In this document: positions 1 to 8,944 of the stretch, in pieces | Position numbering within the stretch: position 1 is the first letter of the stretch | How the letters are laid out: the number at the start of each line of letters is the position of its first letter | Assembly (NCBI GenBank): GCA_023227945.1 | Contig: JALOCC010000006.1 | Location: forward strand, 1-64,000 | Reading direction: 5' to 3' | From: Candidatus Omnitrophota bacterium | GTDB taxonomy: Bacteria > Omnitrophota > Gorgyraeia > Duberdicusellales > 4484-171 | DNA: 64,000 nt | The notes under the pieces: model-generated | The model's database searches: none | Told to the model about the DNA's origin: nothing | What the model saw: only the letters and a program-made list of their open reading frames with translations | Position numbers and translations under genes: made by a program

Positions 1-2
1 GT

Positions 3-713
3 TTTATCTGGCTGGCAAGCCTTGTAGTTACCGTATTAATATATATATCGCAAGGCGAGGTAGGTTACCGGATATTCAGGGGGATTTTGCGTTTAATCCT
101 TAAGTTTTTCTTTGATTTAAAAGTAAGCGGCCTTGAGAATATTCCACAAAGTACAAAAATAATTTTAGCCGGTAATCATACAAGCTTAATGGACGGCGTA
201 ATTGTTGTTGCCGCATATCCGAGAAAAGTTTATTTTATGGCCGCAGAGAGCGTATTTAAACATACTTTTTGGGGGTTTTTTGCAAGGCATTTTGGATTTA
301 TTCCGGTTAAAAAAGAAGGCACTAACAAAGAGGCGATTGCCGAGGCGATAAGAATTCTTGAAGGAAGAAATACTCTTGGAATTTTTCCCGAAGGCCATAT
401 AACTTCTGATGGCAAGCTTGACGAAGGCAAAAAAGGAGTGGCTATTATAGCGCTTAAAACCGGCGCCTCAATTGTCCCCTTTGCCATAGAGGGAGCTTAT
501 TATGCCTGGCCCATACCCAAAAAATATCCCACGAGGCACCCTATCGAGATACGATTTTCAAAACCTCTGGATATAAAAGAATATGCGTGTGGCGAAGAGC
601 TGGTTGCCGAGGTAATGGATGATATACGGAAAACACAGAAAGATATAGAAGAAGACGGCCTGCTTAAGGTGGACCCTAATATTATAGTGCGCCACATTAT
701 TAGTTTTGAATGA
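3..713 (+). CDS. plsC: 1-acyl-glycerol-3-phosphate acyltransferase (PlsC family), 5' end cut by window
   Basis: Transfers an acyl chain to lysophosphatidic acid at the inner membrane face, giving phosphatidic acid. The HX4D catalytic motif (NHTSLMDG) and the substrate motif FPEGHI are both present in the usual order. The frame is open to the left edge of the window; a TTG at 87 could start a 208-residue protein, but the preceding codons read as a membrane segment (FIWLASLVVTVLIYI) followed by GYRIFRGILR, which suits a PlsC N-terminus, so I treat the gene as partial. It heads a run of lipid genes ending near 9805. Exact acyl donor (acyl-ACP, acyl-CoA or acyl-phosphate) cannot be told from sequence. 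Confidence 0.88.
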   Translation, partial: FIWLASLVVTVLIYISQGEVGYRIFRGILRLILKFFFDLKVSGLENIPQSTKIILAGNHTSLMDGVIVVAAYPRKVYFMAAESVFKHTFWGFFARHFGFIPVKKEGTNKEAIAEAIRILEGRNTLGIFPEGHITSDGKLDEGKKGVAIIALKTGASIVPFAIEGAYYAWPIPKKYPTRHPIEIRFSKPLDIKEYACGEELVAEVMDDIRKTQKDIEEDGLLKVDPNIIVRHIISFE

Positions 714-758
714 AATATCGTAAAGACATTTCTGAAAAATGCTATTTAACACTGCTAA

Positions 759-872
759 ACCGCAAAGAAGACGCAAAAATGCAAAAGAAGAAATGAAAGA
801 TACACTATAAATTCGTATCCACTCTTGGTGTTATTTTTGCGTCTTTGCGGGATTTTGCGCTTTTGCGGTGTA
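759..872. repeat. Intergenic inverted repeat (CGCAAA word)
   Basis: A left arm reading ccgcaaagaagacgcaaaaa is mirrored at 832-850 by atttttgcgtctttgcgg, and the shared word CGCAAA/TTTGCG recurs several more times up to 872. It fills most of the spacer between plsC and the hydrolase. It could fold in RNA but lacks a clean terminator T-run. It belongs to the general repeat style of this window. Confidence 0.7.
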
Positions 873-883
873 AAGAATAATTT

Positions 884-1642
884 ATGCTAGCTACCTTAGT
901 AACAATCGGCACGTTGCTTACCGCGGATAACTGTAATATCGATTACCGTCATTACCAGAATAATAAAGATAAGGTAATCGTTATCGCGCACGGCTTTTAT
1001 AACAGTAAAGATGCTATCTTGCTTGAGGAGCTAGCAAAATATTTTTTTGATGAATATGACGTATTTATGTTCGATTTTAGAGGCCATGGGAAAAGCAGTG
1101 GTTTATACAGTTGGATAAGCAAAGAAGGCCAGGATTTAAATGCCGCATTGGATTACATTAAAGGCAAATATAAAAAAACCGGGTTAATTGCCTTTTCCCT
1201 GGGCGGCAGCGTCAGCATAAACGTGTTAGCAAAAAGGCACGACGTAGATTCTCTGGTATGCATAAGCACCCCGTCTGATTTTTCCAAAATCGATTATCAA
1301 TTTTGGAATCTGGATTTAGAGGGAGATTTATTCTATACCTTATTTACCAAAGAAGGCCGCAGGGGCCGGGGATTTAGGCCGGGCCCTTTTTGGCTTAAAA
1401 AAGAAAAGCCCATAGATAATGTGAATAAATTAACTATTCCCGTTTTGTATATTCACGGAGAAAAAGATTGGGTAATTAAGCCTTGGCACTCAAAAGCGCT
1501 TTATGACAAGACAGTTTCGAATAAAAAACTTGTGATTATTAAAAACGGTCCGCATGCGGAATATTTAATGAAGGATTCCGAAGAAGAATTTGTGGGTGAG
1601 ATAAAAAACTGGTTTAAGCAAACATTAGCGGAGGGCAAATAA
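884..1642 (+). CDS. Alpha/beta hydrolase (YnbC N-terminal-like)
   Basis: A 252-residue serine hydrolase. The catalytic triad is readable: Ser105 in AFSLGG (the usual first Gly of the elbow is Ala), Asp195 in HGEKDW and His224 in NGPHAEY. The oxyanion-side motif is AHGFYNS near residue 35. No signal peptide is obvious. It sits between acyltransferase genes, with only two bases to the next gene, so a lipid or acyl-ester substrate is a reasonable inference. E. coli YnbC fuses such a hydrolase to a methyltransferase; here the methyltransferase is a separate gene at 8945 in the same cluster. The substrate is unknown. Confidence 0.8.
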   Translation: MLATLVTIGTLLTADNCNIDYRHYQNNKDKVIVIAHGFYNSKDAILLEELAKYFFDEYDVFMFDFRGHGKSSGLYSWISKEGQDLNAALDYIKGKYKKTGLIAFSLGGSVSINVLAKRHDVDSLVCISTPSDFSKIDYQFWNLDLEGDLFYTLFTKEGRRGRGFRPGPFWLKKEKPIDNVNKLTIPVLYIHGEKDWVIKPWHSKALYDKTVSNKKLVIIKNGPHAEYLMKDSEEEFVGEIKNWFKQTLAEGK

Positions 1643-1644
1643 AT

Positions 1645-2373
1645 ATGAAAAGTTTTCTTATGACACTTACCCAATTGTTATTTTCTCTTACTATGTATGC
1701 CTTGGGAATTGTATTCTTTGGGTTAGCGCTTACCCCGGCAGTTTTTATTTTCTTAAAAGTATGGGCGATTATGAGTGATGTAGGCCTTTGGCTGCGTTGC
1801 CTATCAACCGGGCTTACGGTTGCTTTGGGTTATTTTATATTTGGTTTTAGCCTTATTATCCTGGCAGGCACAGTAAGAACTATTTTTTGCTTAAGGCTTA
1901 AAGAAGGAACCCATAAAATGTTTTCCCTGGAAAGCTTTAAATGGGCGTTTGTAAACTCGCTTTATCTTCTCATTAATTTTACATTTATTGATTTCATACT
2001 GCTTACGCCATTTGCAAATTTGTTACAGCGGCTTTTGGGTGCCCGTCTTGGAAAGAACGTCCAGATAAATTCAAAATTCGTTTTTGATGCCACACTTCTT
2101 GAAATTGGCGACAATACTGTTATCGGCGGCGGGGCAATTATTATAGGCCATGTAGTTGAGCGCGGTTTTCTAAAACTAAAGAAAGTAAAGATAGGCAAGA
2201 ACGTGACTATTGGTTCTCATGCAACTATAATGCCGGGATGCGAAATAGGCGACAATGCGGTTATCGGCGCCGGCGCGGTCTTGCTTAAAAATACAAAAGT
2301 TGAACCTCACTCCATGTGGTATGGAGTGCCGGCAGAAAATCTAAGGAAACGGCACGATGGCGATAAAGAATAA
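1645..2373 (+). CDS. Membrane-anchored hexapeptide-repeat acyltransferase
   Basis: A 242-residue protein with three hydrophobic segments in roughly the first 125 residues, then a left-handed beta-helix made of hexapeptide repeats (IGDNTVIGGGAIIIG, IGKNVTIGSHATI, IGDNAVIGAGAVL) ending in the typical YGVPAENLR tail. The fold transfers acetyl or other acyl groups from CoA or ACP, and the hydrophobic half places it at the membrane. Only two bases separate it from the upstream hydrolase, so the two are probably co-translated. A lipid or head-group O-acyltransferase role is inferred from context; the acceptor is not identifiable. Confidence 0.78.
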   Translation: MKSFLMTLTQLLFSLTMYALGIVFFGLALTPAVFIFLKVWAIMSDVGLWLRCLSTGLTVALGYFIFGFSLIILAGTVRTIFCLRLKEGTHKMFSLESFKWAFVNSLYLLINFTFIDFILLTPFANLLQRLLGARLGKNVQINSKFVFDATLLEIGDNTVIGGGAIIIGHVVERGFLKLKKVKIGKNVTIGSHATIMPGCEIGDNAVIGAGAVLLKNTKVEPHSMWYGVPAENLRKRHDGDKE

Positions 2374-2390
2374 GGATAACTAAGTTTGGT

Positions 2391-2517
2391 GGTTGCGTCA
2401 AGCGGTTGCGGTTACGCAACTCGCTTGGCTTATCGTTATTCGGTTGCGTTTTTAAGGACGAATGGCGTTTAACGCAACCGAAACGAGCCGCGCAACCGTA
2501 ACCGTAAAACGCAACCC
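2391..2517. repeat. Family A intergenic repeat, copy 1 (GGTTGCG word)
   Basis: Begins ggttgcgtcaagcggttgcg and ends with inverted copies (cgcaaccgtaaccgtaaaac then gcaaccc). Internal copies of GGTTGCG and CGCAACC alternate. Two relatives occur at 5985-6103 and 36485-36640, all opening with GGTTG(C/A)GTCAAGCGGTT. It separates the acyltransferase gene from the synthetase gene. Confidence 0.8.
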
Positions 2518-2533
2518 ATAATACAAGAGGCTG

Positions 2534-5227
2534 ATGATGAAGAAACATATAAATTTAGAAAATATTGGGATATTAGACCTTCTTTATATTCTTACAAAGA
2601 AATATAACGCCAAGCCGGCGTTGCAGATAAAGGAAGATGGGCAGTTACGAATAATAAGCTATGACGATTTGCGGGAACGTTCAGTGGGCGTTTCTACTTT
2701 TTTGATTGAAAAACAAATCTCAAAAGGCACGCACATAGCAATTCTTTCGGAAAACTGTCCTGAATGGGCGATTGCTTTTTTTGGAATAATTTCTGCAGCT
2801 TGCGTAACCGTTCCGATTGATGCAAAACTATCGCTTAAGGAAATACTTTTTATACTTAACGACTCAAAATCAGAGTGTATATTCGTTTCAAGTAGCTTTT
2901 TAAAAACTATCTGTGACCACAGAAACGAGCTTCCTTTGATAAAACATATCGTATGTTTTTCTGAACCGGATACTTCCGGTGTTTTTTTTCTAAATGACTT
3001 AAAAAGAAGGGATGAGGTGTCTGCTAATCGTCCGCAGGATGTTAAACCGGAAGATAGCGTTATTATTGTTTATACTTCAGGAACCACCGGTGTTGCCAAG
3101 GGTGTTGAGTTAAGCTATAAGAATCTGCTATTTGAGGTTATGTCAATATACAATCTTGTACAATTCAACACCGAGGATTCTTTTGTCTCCATACTTCCGC
3201 TTAACCATACTCTTGAAATTACCGGCGGCCTTGTTGCTCTTTTATACGGAGGCTCAACCGTTACTTATTGCGATACCCTAAAGCCACATAACATAATAAG
3301 CCTTATGAATGAAGTCCGAGCAACCGGCATGATCTGTGTTCCGCTGATTTTAAAAATGTTTTATAACGGGATAATCAAGGAAGTAGAAAAACAGGCACGG
3401 TTTAAACAAAAAGTTTTTTATACGCTGCTTAGCATAAGCCGAATTCTCCTTAAATTTAATATCCAGATAGGCAAAATAATTTTTAGAAAAATCTATAAAA
3501 AATTCGGCAAAAACTTTAAATGTTTTGTTTCCGGCGGCGCGCCCTTGGACATTGCGCTTGAAAAAGATTTTAATGCACTTGGCTTTACCATACTTCAAGG
3601 CTACGGCCTTACGGAAACTTCGCCGGTTATAAGCGTAAATACATTTACCAAGAGGCGTTATGGCTCGGTTGGCAGGCCGCTTAAAGGGGTTACGGTTAAA
3701 ATATTAAAAACAAGTGAATCCGTAGCTGATGGAGAAATTATTGTGCAGGGCCCCAATATTATGAAAGGCTATTACAATAATCCGTTAAAAACAGAGGAAG
3801 TGTTGAAAGATAACTGGTTTTATACGGGAGATATCGGATATCTTGATGAAGATGGGTTTTTATTTATTTCAGGAAGAATCAAAAACTTAATAGTTCTGGG
3901 CGGTGGAAAAAAGATTTTTCCCGAAGAGGTAGAACAGGTGATGAGCGAAAGCCCTTATATAAAAGAAATATGTGTTTTGGGTAGATGTGCCGAAAAGGGA
4001 ATCAGAGCCGGGTCTGAGGAAGTTTATGCCGTAATTGTGCCTAACCTTGATAAATTCAGTGAAACTGACAAGAAGGATAAAGGCCAAATAAAGAATAAAA
4101 TATCTTCGCAGCTCGCTCAACTTTCGTTAAATCTTGCAGAATATAAACGCATATCGGATTTTTCGCTTTATTTTGACGAATTACCGAAAACCTCGACAAA
4201 AAAAATAAAACGAAAAGATGTCCTTGACTTGATTGAGAAACTTGAAAAGGAAAACGTATTCGAAGGAAAAGGCAAGTTTCTGGAAGGTATGGAATTTATG
4301 GATAATGATTTAGCAAAAAGCTTGCGACTGGTTGTTTCTGCTGAGGCCGGCATTATGCCGGATAAAATAAGTTCTCATTCCTATTTATATCCGGACTTGG
4401 GGATAGATTCTCTGAGAAAAGTTGAACTTCTTTGTTCAATCGAGAAAGAATTAGCCATACATATTCCTGAAAACATGGCGTATGAAATACGCACGTTTGC
4501 TGACCTTGCCAAATTTGCCGCGGAATACCAAGAAGGCAGGAAAGATGTAGAATTCGACGCTCAAGGCGAGGTTAAAGTAATCGATAAAAAAACAAAAATA
4601 TTTTATCCCTACAGGTTATTTGCTGCTTTTTTTATGAAAATATTTTTTAAATTATATTTCAAGCTGGAAGTAACCGGCAAGGATAATCTTCCGGAGAGAG
4701 GTTCGTTTATAATTGCTGGTAATCACACAAGCCACCTGGATTTTCCGCTTATTTACAGTATTTTTTCTTTTAGCCGGATTAAGAAAGTAATTGCTCCTGC
4801 GGCAAGCGATTATTTCTACAGCAACCGCCTTCGCAAAATATTTACTGACCGTTTTATTAACTCGTTTTCTTTTGAGAGGTTTGGAAATTTTATGCATGGC
4901 TTGAAAGTTTGTAAATACTTACTGATGCGGGGCGATTGCCTGGTCATTTTTCCTGAAGGCAGCCGCCTTGCTGATGGCCAGTTAGGAGAGTTTAAGCCGG
5001 GCGTGGGTATGCTGGCTTGCGAGCTAAATGTTCCTATTATTCCTGTTTACATTGAAGGAGCGGACAAAGCCCTTCCTAAGGGTTCAAGCCTGATTAAGCC
5101 TGTAAAAATTAAAATAAAAATAGGCAAACCTTTTATTTATCCGGCCACGGAGCAAAAAGGTTATGCATTGTATAAAAAGATTTGCGAAGGCGCTCGTTGT
5201 GAAATTTTAGAACTTAAAAACAAATAA
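2534..5227 (+). CDS. Acyl-ACP synthetase / acyl carrier / PlsC acyltransferase fusion (Aas-like)
   Basis: An 897-residue three-part enzyme. Residues 1 to about 570 are an adenylate-forming ligase with VYTSGTTGVAKG at 180-190, YGLTET at 357-362 and the TGD and GR(I)KN motifs. Residues 590-670 are an acyl carrier domain with the phosphopantetheine serine in GIDSL (Ser626). Residues 690-897 are a PlsC domain with HX4D at 731-736 and FPEGS at 806-810. E. coli Aas has the same two catalytic activities in the opposite order and without the carrier, so here a fatty acid can in principle be activated, loaded on the internal carrier and transferred to a lysolipid in one chain. ATG 2534 or 2537 may be used. 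The next gene starts three bases after the stop. Confidence 0.88.
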   Translation: MMKKHINLENIGILDLLYILTKKYNAKPALQIKEDGQLRIISYDDLRERSVGVSTFLIEKQISKGTHIAILSENCPEWAIAFFGIISAACVTVPIDAKLSLKEILFILNDSKSECIFVSSSFLKTICDHRNELPLIKHIVCFSEPDTSGVFFLNDLKRRDEVSANRPQDVKPEDSVIIVYTSGTTGVAKGVELSYKNLLFEVMSIYNLVQFNTEDSFVSILPLNHTLEITGGLVALLYGGSTVTYCDTLKPHNIISLMNEVRATGMICVPLILKMFYNGIIKEVEKQARFKQKVFYTLLSISRILLKFNIQIGKIIFRKIYKKFGKNFKCFVSGGAPLDIALEKDFNALGFTILQGYGLTETSPVISVNTFTKRRYGSVGRPLKGVTVKILKTSESVADGEIIVQGPNIMKGYYNNPLKTEEVLKDNWFYTGDIGYLDEDGFLFISGRIKNLIVLGGGKKIFPEEVEQVMSESPYIKEICVLGRCAEKGIRAGSEEVYAVIVPNLDKFSETDKKDKGQIKNKISSQLAQLSLNLAEYKRISDFSLYFDELPKTSTKKIKRKDVLDLIEKLEKENVFEGKGKFLEGMEFMDNDLAKSLRLVVSAEAGIMPDKISSHSYLYPDLGIDSLRKVELLCSIEKELAIHIPENMAYEIRTFADLAKFAAEYQEGRKDVEFDAQGEVKVIDKKTKIFYPYRLFAAFFMKIFFKLYFKLEVTGKDNLPERGSFIIAGNHTSHLDFPLIYSIFSFSRIKKVIAPAASDYFYSNRLRKIFTDRFINSFSFERFGNFMHGLKVCKYLLMRGDCLVIFPEGSRLADGQLGEFKPGVGMLACELNVPIIPVYIEGADKALPKGSSLIKPVKIKIKIGKPFIYPATEQKGYALYKKICEGARCEILELKNK

Positions 5228-5230
5228 AAT

Positions 5231-5965
5231 ATGCTTTATCCCGTTAGAAAATATATTGCGGCTTGCCGGAGGATTATTATAAATTTTATGAGCACTGGTT
5301 TTAATATGTTGTGTAAGTTTTCTAACGGGATTTATCTAATCAAAGGAAATTTTCAAAAAATAATCCGCTGGATAGCCGGTTCTTGGATGACGCCGAATGA
5401 AGCAACGCTCCTTGGGATTATTTTTATTATCTTAACTGCCTTGAGCTACTATTTAGGGTTTATTTATGCGAATTTACGCTTTTGCCTGTTACTGGTTCCT
5501 GTTTTCTTGTTTATGCGAATGATGATGAATGCGTTGGACGGATTACTTTCGCGTGAATATAAATTAGCTTCTGTAACCGGAGAGTTATTGAATGAAGGTG
5601 TTGATGTTATAGGCGATATCGTCTGTTACGGAATTTTGTATTTTGTTCCCGGCATACCTAAGTTATCTTTGATAATTTATCTGATGCTCATTTGGACGGC
5701 GGAATTCTTCGGAGTGCTTGGAAAATCTATGCCAGGAGGCAGCCGGCGCTACGAAAATGTGCTTTCCGGTAAACCCGATAGAGCATTATGGATGGGGGCT
5801 CTTTCTATTATTTTATTCTTCAAGCCGCAACTTATGAAATACGTAAGTTATTATTTTATATGTTTATCTGTTCTTTTGGTGCTTACATGCATTTTGCGAA
5901 TAAAGAAAATACTCGAATGCGCTCGTGGCAAGAAATATGAATCGTATACTTGGGTGGGGCGATGA
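5231..5965 (+). CDS. CDP-alcohol phosphatidyltransferase family protein (YnbA-like variant)
   Basis: A polytopic membrane protein of 244 residues. The family motif runs from residue 100: N-x2-D103-G-x2-S-R108-x8-G117-x3-N121-x3-D125. Relative to the canonical D-x2-D-G-x2-A-R-x8-G-x3-D-x3-D, the first and third Asp are Asn. As I recall, E. coli YnbA carries the same two changes, so this is a subfamily trait and not decay. The enzyme would join a CDP-linked lipid to an alcohol acceptor. The first 34 codons lie in an inverted repeat (5238-5331), so the real start could be downstream. CdsA-like 6109 would supply the CDP-lipid. Confidence 0.8.
   Translation: MLYPVRKYIAACRRIIINFMSTGFNMLCKFSNGIYLIKGNFQKIIRWIAGSWMTPNEATLLGIIFIILTALSYYLGFIYANLRFCLLLVPVFLFMRMMMNALDGLLSREYKLASVTGELLNEGVDVIGDIVCYGILYFVPGIPKLSLIIYLMLIWTAEFFGVLGKSMPGGSRRYENVLSGKPDRALWMGALSIILFFKPQLMKYVSYYFICLSVLLVLTCILRIKKILECARGKKYESYTWVGR
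5238..5331. repeat. Family I inverted repeat, divergent copy, overlapping a gene start
   Basis: The arm ATCCCGTTAGAAAA (5238-5251) is exactly mirrored by TTTTCTAACGGGAT (5318-5331). The same element with arms ACCCCGTTAGAGAA occurs at 24378-24492 and 60812-60898. This copy lies inside the first codons of the CDP-alcohol phosphatidyltransferase gene. Confidence 0.82.
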
Positions 5966-5984
5966 AATCTATATAAGTTTCTAT

Positions 5985-6103
5985 GGTTGCGTCAAGCGGT
6001 TACGGTTACGCAGCTCGTCACGGTTATGTTAACGTAAAACGTTAAACGATAGACGAAACGAGCTCGCCCGCCTCCGGCGGACAGGCAACCGATAGACGTA
6101 AAA
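5985..6103. repeat. Family A intergenic repeat, copy 2
   Basis: Opens with ggttgcgtcaagcggttacg and closes with inverted words (aggcaaccgatagacgtaaa). An embedded segment around 6066-6086 (cccgcctccggcgg) resembles the GC-rich insert found inside copy 3 at 36510-36530. Fills the spacer before the CdsA-like gene. Confidence 0.78.
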
Positions 6104-6108
6104 CAATT

Positions 6109-7155
6109 ATGAAGAAAATAATTATTCCGGTTTTTACAATATCTATAGCGTTTTTAATTATGATTTATAGTGGCAGTTATTCTTGGCTACCGGTTGCATT
6201 TGTAGTTTTAGGGCTGCTTATATTTTTTACTGTCCTGGCTAAAATTTTAGCGCTTAAAAAATTGCGCATTGCAGAAGAAATAACCGAGCGCACCATAAGC
6301 TGGTGGTGGATGGTTGCGCTTTTTATGATCGCAGCGACAACCCATAGATTAATCGTATTTTGTTTTCTGGGTTTTCTTTGTTTTTTTACGCTTCGCGAAT
6401 ATTTTTCTCTTGTACCTGAATATAAGCCAACCGTAACGGAAAAAGGGTTGGTTTCCTGCGGTTTTACGCAATTTATCTGCTATTTTGCAATATTGATTAG
6501 CGCGTATCTTGCTTATATCAAATGGTATGGTTTATATATTATTCTTGTCCCGGTATATGTCTTCTTACTTATACCGATCATTTTTGTTTTACAAAATAGG
6601 ACGTCTGGCGCAATCAGGTTATTAGGATTTATTTCTATCGGCATTATGTTTTTTGTCTTTAACCTGGGGTATAGTTTTTTTATGGTTAATCTTGGAATTG
6701 CCGTATTGGTTTATTGCTTTCTATTGACAGAAGCCCGCGACGTATTGGCTTATTGGGTTGGAAAAATATTATGGTCGTTTTACGAAAAAAATCAGCAAAA
6801 TTTCCTTTTGAAAATTTTAAATTCAAAAATAGCCGAAAATATCAATCCTAAGAAAACCTGGGGCGCAGGTTTGGTTACTGCGTGTCTAATAGGAGGGCTT
6901 TCTCTTTTGTTTGTTCCTATTCTGCCTCAATTTCCAAAAGGAAAAATAACTTATTTCTTCGCAGCTGGTTTAGGCCTAAGCATAGGGATTTTTGGCCTTG
7001 CGGGCGATTTGGTTTTTTCAATGATTAAAAGAGACATCGGAATAAAAGATACCGGAAGCATCTTGCCCGGCCACGGCGGGCTTATTGACCGCGTCAACAG
7101 CCTGGTCTTTACAATTCCAATTACTTTTCATTTAATAACCTGGAAATATTTATAA
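6109..7155 (+). CDS. Phosphatidate cytidylyltransferase (CdsA/YnbB family)
   Basis: A 348-residue multi-spanning membrane protein. It carries the complete CdsA signature near residues 300-325 (SMIKRDIGIKDTGSILPGHG then GLIDR), including the KR, KD and HGG-x-DR positions. The reaction is CTP plus phosphatidate to CDP-diacylglycerol. It lies after a YnbA-like CDP-alcohol phosphatidyltransferase, the same pairing as E. coli ynbA-ynbB, and four bases before the kinase fusion at 7160, so it most likely makes the activated lipid used by its neighbour and may be a second, pathway-specific CdsA. No promoter was recognised between it and the family A repeat. Confidence 0.88.
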   Translation: MKKIIIPVFTISIAFLIMIYSGSYSWLPVAFVVLGLLIFFTVLAKILALKKLRIAEEITERTISWWWMVALFMIAATTHRLIVFCFLGFLCFFTLREYFSLVPEYKPTVTEKGLVSCGFTQFICYFAILISAYLAYIKWYGLYIILVPVYVFLLIPIIFVLQNRTSGAIRLLGFISIGIMFFVFNLGYSFFMVNLGIAVLVYCFLLTEARDVLAYWVGKILWSFYEKNQQNFLLKILNSKIAENINPKKTWGAGLVTACLIGGLSLLFVPILPQFPKGKITYFFAAGLGLSIGIFGLAGDLVFSMIKRDIGIKDTGSILPGHGGLIDRVNSLVFTIPITFHLITWKYL

Positions 7156-7159
7156 AGCT

Positions 7160-8923
7160 ATGACTACAAAAAAGCCGTTACATATAGCAATTGTTGGTAT
7201 TGATGGAAGCGGAAAGAGTTCCTGTTACGAGGACTTATTGCTAAAAATATCCGCGGATAGAAAAGTGGCAGGCGTGGGAGATAAGGTATTAGTAAGTATT
7301 CCCGGCGCAGGCCTGGTTACACCGCAGGATATTGTTCAAGTGAAGCTAAAGTCAAGCCTTGGCGTTATTGTCAGAATGTGCCATGGTAAATTTCTCTATG
7401 AAATTTCCAAACTTTCCGAGCTTGTGCTAAGGAGTAAGATTCAGAATACGATTGCCAAGAGATATAAACCGCAATACATAATTACTGATGGTTCTGCGCT
7501 GGTGAATATCTTGGGATGGGGCAGGTATTTTCATCCGCAGTATTTTAATGAAAAAATGTACGTTGAGCTTATTGCATATCTTACCGGAAAAAAGAAGATT
7601 TCTTTTCTAAAAGCATTTTATTATGCCAAGCGTATCCCGGAACTTGTCCTGATTAATCGCATATATTCTGCGTGCCTTCAGGTTCCTGATATAATAATAT
7701 TTTTGAAAGTTAAGCCCGAGGTTGCTATCCAAAGAATACTGGCTCGGGGTAAAGAGGTTCAAGTGCACGAGCAAACGCAGTTTCTTTCAATGCTTCAGGA
7801 GGCATATTCGTTTGTTTGCAAATTACTTTCTGTGAGTTTTCCCGTAAAAATTGTTGAGATAGATACAGATGGTTTGACCAAGGAAGAGGTAACGAAGCAT
7901 TGCCAGGATGTTTTAGATAAGAATGATTCGCCAGCCAAGGTTAATATCGTAGCAACGACAATATCCGGGTCAATTAAAGATTGGAAAAAACTGGATTCTA
8001 TGGAATCGGAATTCAAGCGTTATATTGAAAGTTCAAAAGTATTTATTGAGGATTCGCATAAGGATGCATTTGAAACTACGCGAAATTTAGTAAAACAAGG
8101 AGCAAAGATTATTGTTTCGGCAGGAGGTGCAGGAACATTTAATAGCGTATTAGAGGGTTGTTGCTGCAGCCAGGCGCTGCCTGCGGATTTACGTTTAGCT
8201 TTTTTAAGAAAAGGGTCTGCGGATTTAATCGGGAAGGTTTTGAATATCCCTGACGAACTTGAACCGGCGGTAAAAATTATTTCCGAAGGCATAATCAAGG
8301 ATAAAACCATTGAAAGTGATGTCTTAGAGGTTGAGGCACGAACAACGAGTGGTGAGATACGGAAATACCATATGATTGGGTTTGGAGGAGTAGGGGTATT
8401 CGGGGATATCCCATATTTTACTGAAAGCAGGTTTATAAAATATTATAAAGGGTTTCTGGGCTACTTATTCGGAGATAGAGGCCCGTTTTTGACTGGCGCT
8501 AACCTTGCTTTGTTTAAACGTTATCTGGATAAAATAAGAGGGAAAAATATAAAGTTTAGAATCGTTGCTGATGGCATTGATATTCCTTTTAAAAAATATA
8601 TGAACATTATCATTATGAATGGCGACTTGGGTAAGCACTTTCCTATAGCCAGAGGAATTCCTTTAGGCAGCGGAGATTTTCAGGTAACTTTGATGGAAGA
8701 TAAAGGCCCAATTAGCGCGTATAAACAAATGCTTCACGCCTGGAAAGGCGGTTTAGAATCTCATAAAGAAGAACTTGGTGTGTATGTATTTAGAACAAAC
8801 AAACTTAAAATTATTCCCGATAGCAATTACGAATATTTTCTTAATTTGGACGGCCTGCTTAAAAAAACTGCCGGGCCGGTGGAGTATAGTGTATTTTCAA
8901 AGGTTAAATTGGTTACTGCTTAG
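7160..8923 (+). CDS. TMPK-like P-loop kinase fused to a diacylglycerol-kinase-like domain
   Basis: Residues 1 to about 255 form a thymidylate-kinase-like P-loop domain with GIDGSGKSS at 13-21. Residues about 260-587 resemble the catalytic domain of the DagK/sphingosine-kinase family: a beta strand, then GGAGTFNSVLEG at 322-333 in the place of GGDGT, followed by a beta-sandwich half. The Asp of GGDGT is Ala here, so the second half may bind a lipid or nucleotide without classic kinase chemistry, or may use another residue. The fusion, next to CdsA and YnbA homologues, points to phosphorylation of a lipid or of its head group. I do not recognise a characterised equivalent. Confidence 0.72.
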   Translation: MTTKKPLHIAIVGIDGSGKSSCYEDLLLKISADRKVAGVGDKVLVSIPGAGLVTPQDIVQVKLKSSLGVIVRMCHGKFLYEISKLSELVLRSKIQNTIAKRYKPQYIITDGSALVNILGWGRYFHPQYFNEKMYVELIAYLTGKKKISFLKAFYYAKRIPELVLINRIYSACLQVPDIIIFLKVKPEVAIQRILARGKEVQVHEQTQFLSMLQEAYSFVCKLLSVSFPVKIVEIDTDGLTKEEVTKHCQDVLDKNDSPAKVNIVATTISGSIKDWKKLDSMESEFKRYIESSKVFIEDSHKDAFETTRNLVKQGAKIIVSAGGAGTFNSVLEGCCCSQALPADLRLAFLRKGSADLIGKVLNIPDELEPAVKIISEGIIKDKTIESDVLEVEARTTSGEIRKYHMIGFGGVGVFGDIPYFTESRFIKYYKGFLGYLFGDRGPFLTGANLALFKRYLDKIRGKNIKFRIVADGIDIPFKKYMNIIIMNGDLGKHFPIARGIPLGSGDFQVTLMEDKGPISAYKQMLHAWKGGLESHKEELGVYVFRTNKLKIIPDSNYEYFLNLDGLLKKTAGPVEYSVFSKVKLVTA

Positions 8924-8944
8924 TTTTCTTATTGGGAGGTGTAT

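Noticed and set aside
7160..8923. Plain thymidylate kinase
   Set aside because: Only the first 255 residues resemble TMPK; the large C-terminal half and the lipid neighbours argue against a simple nucleotide role.
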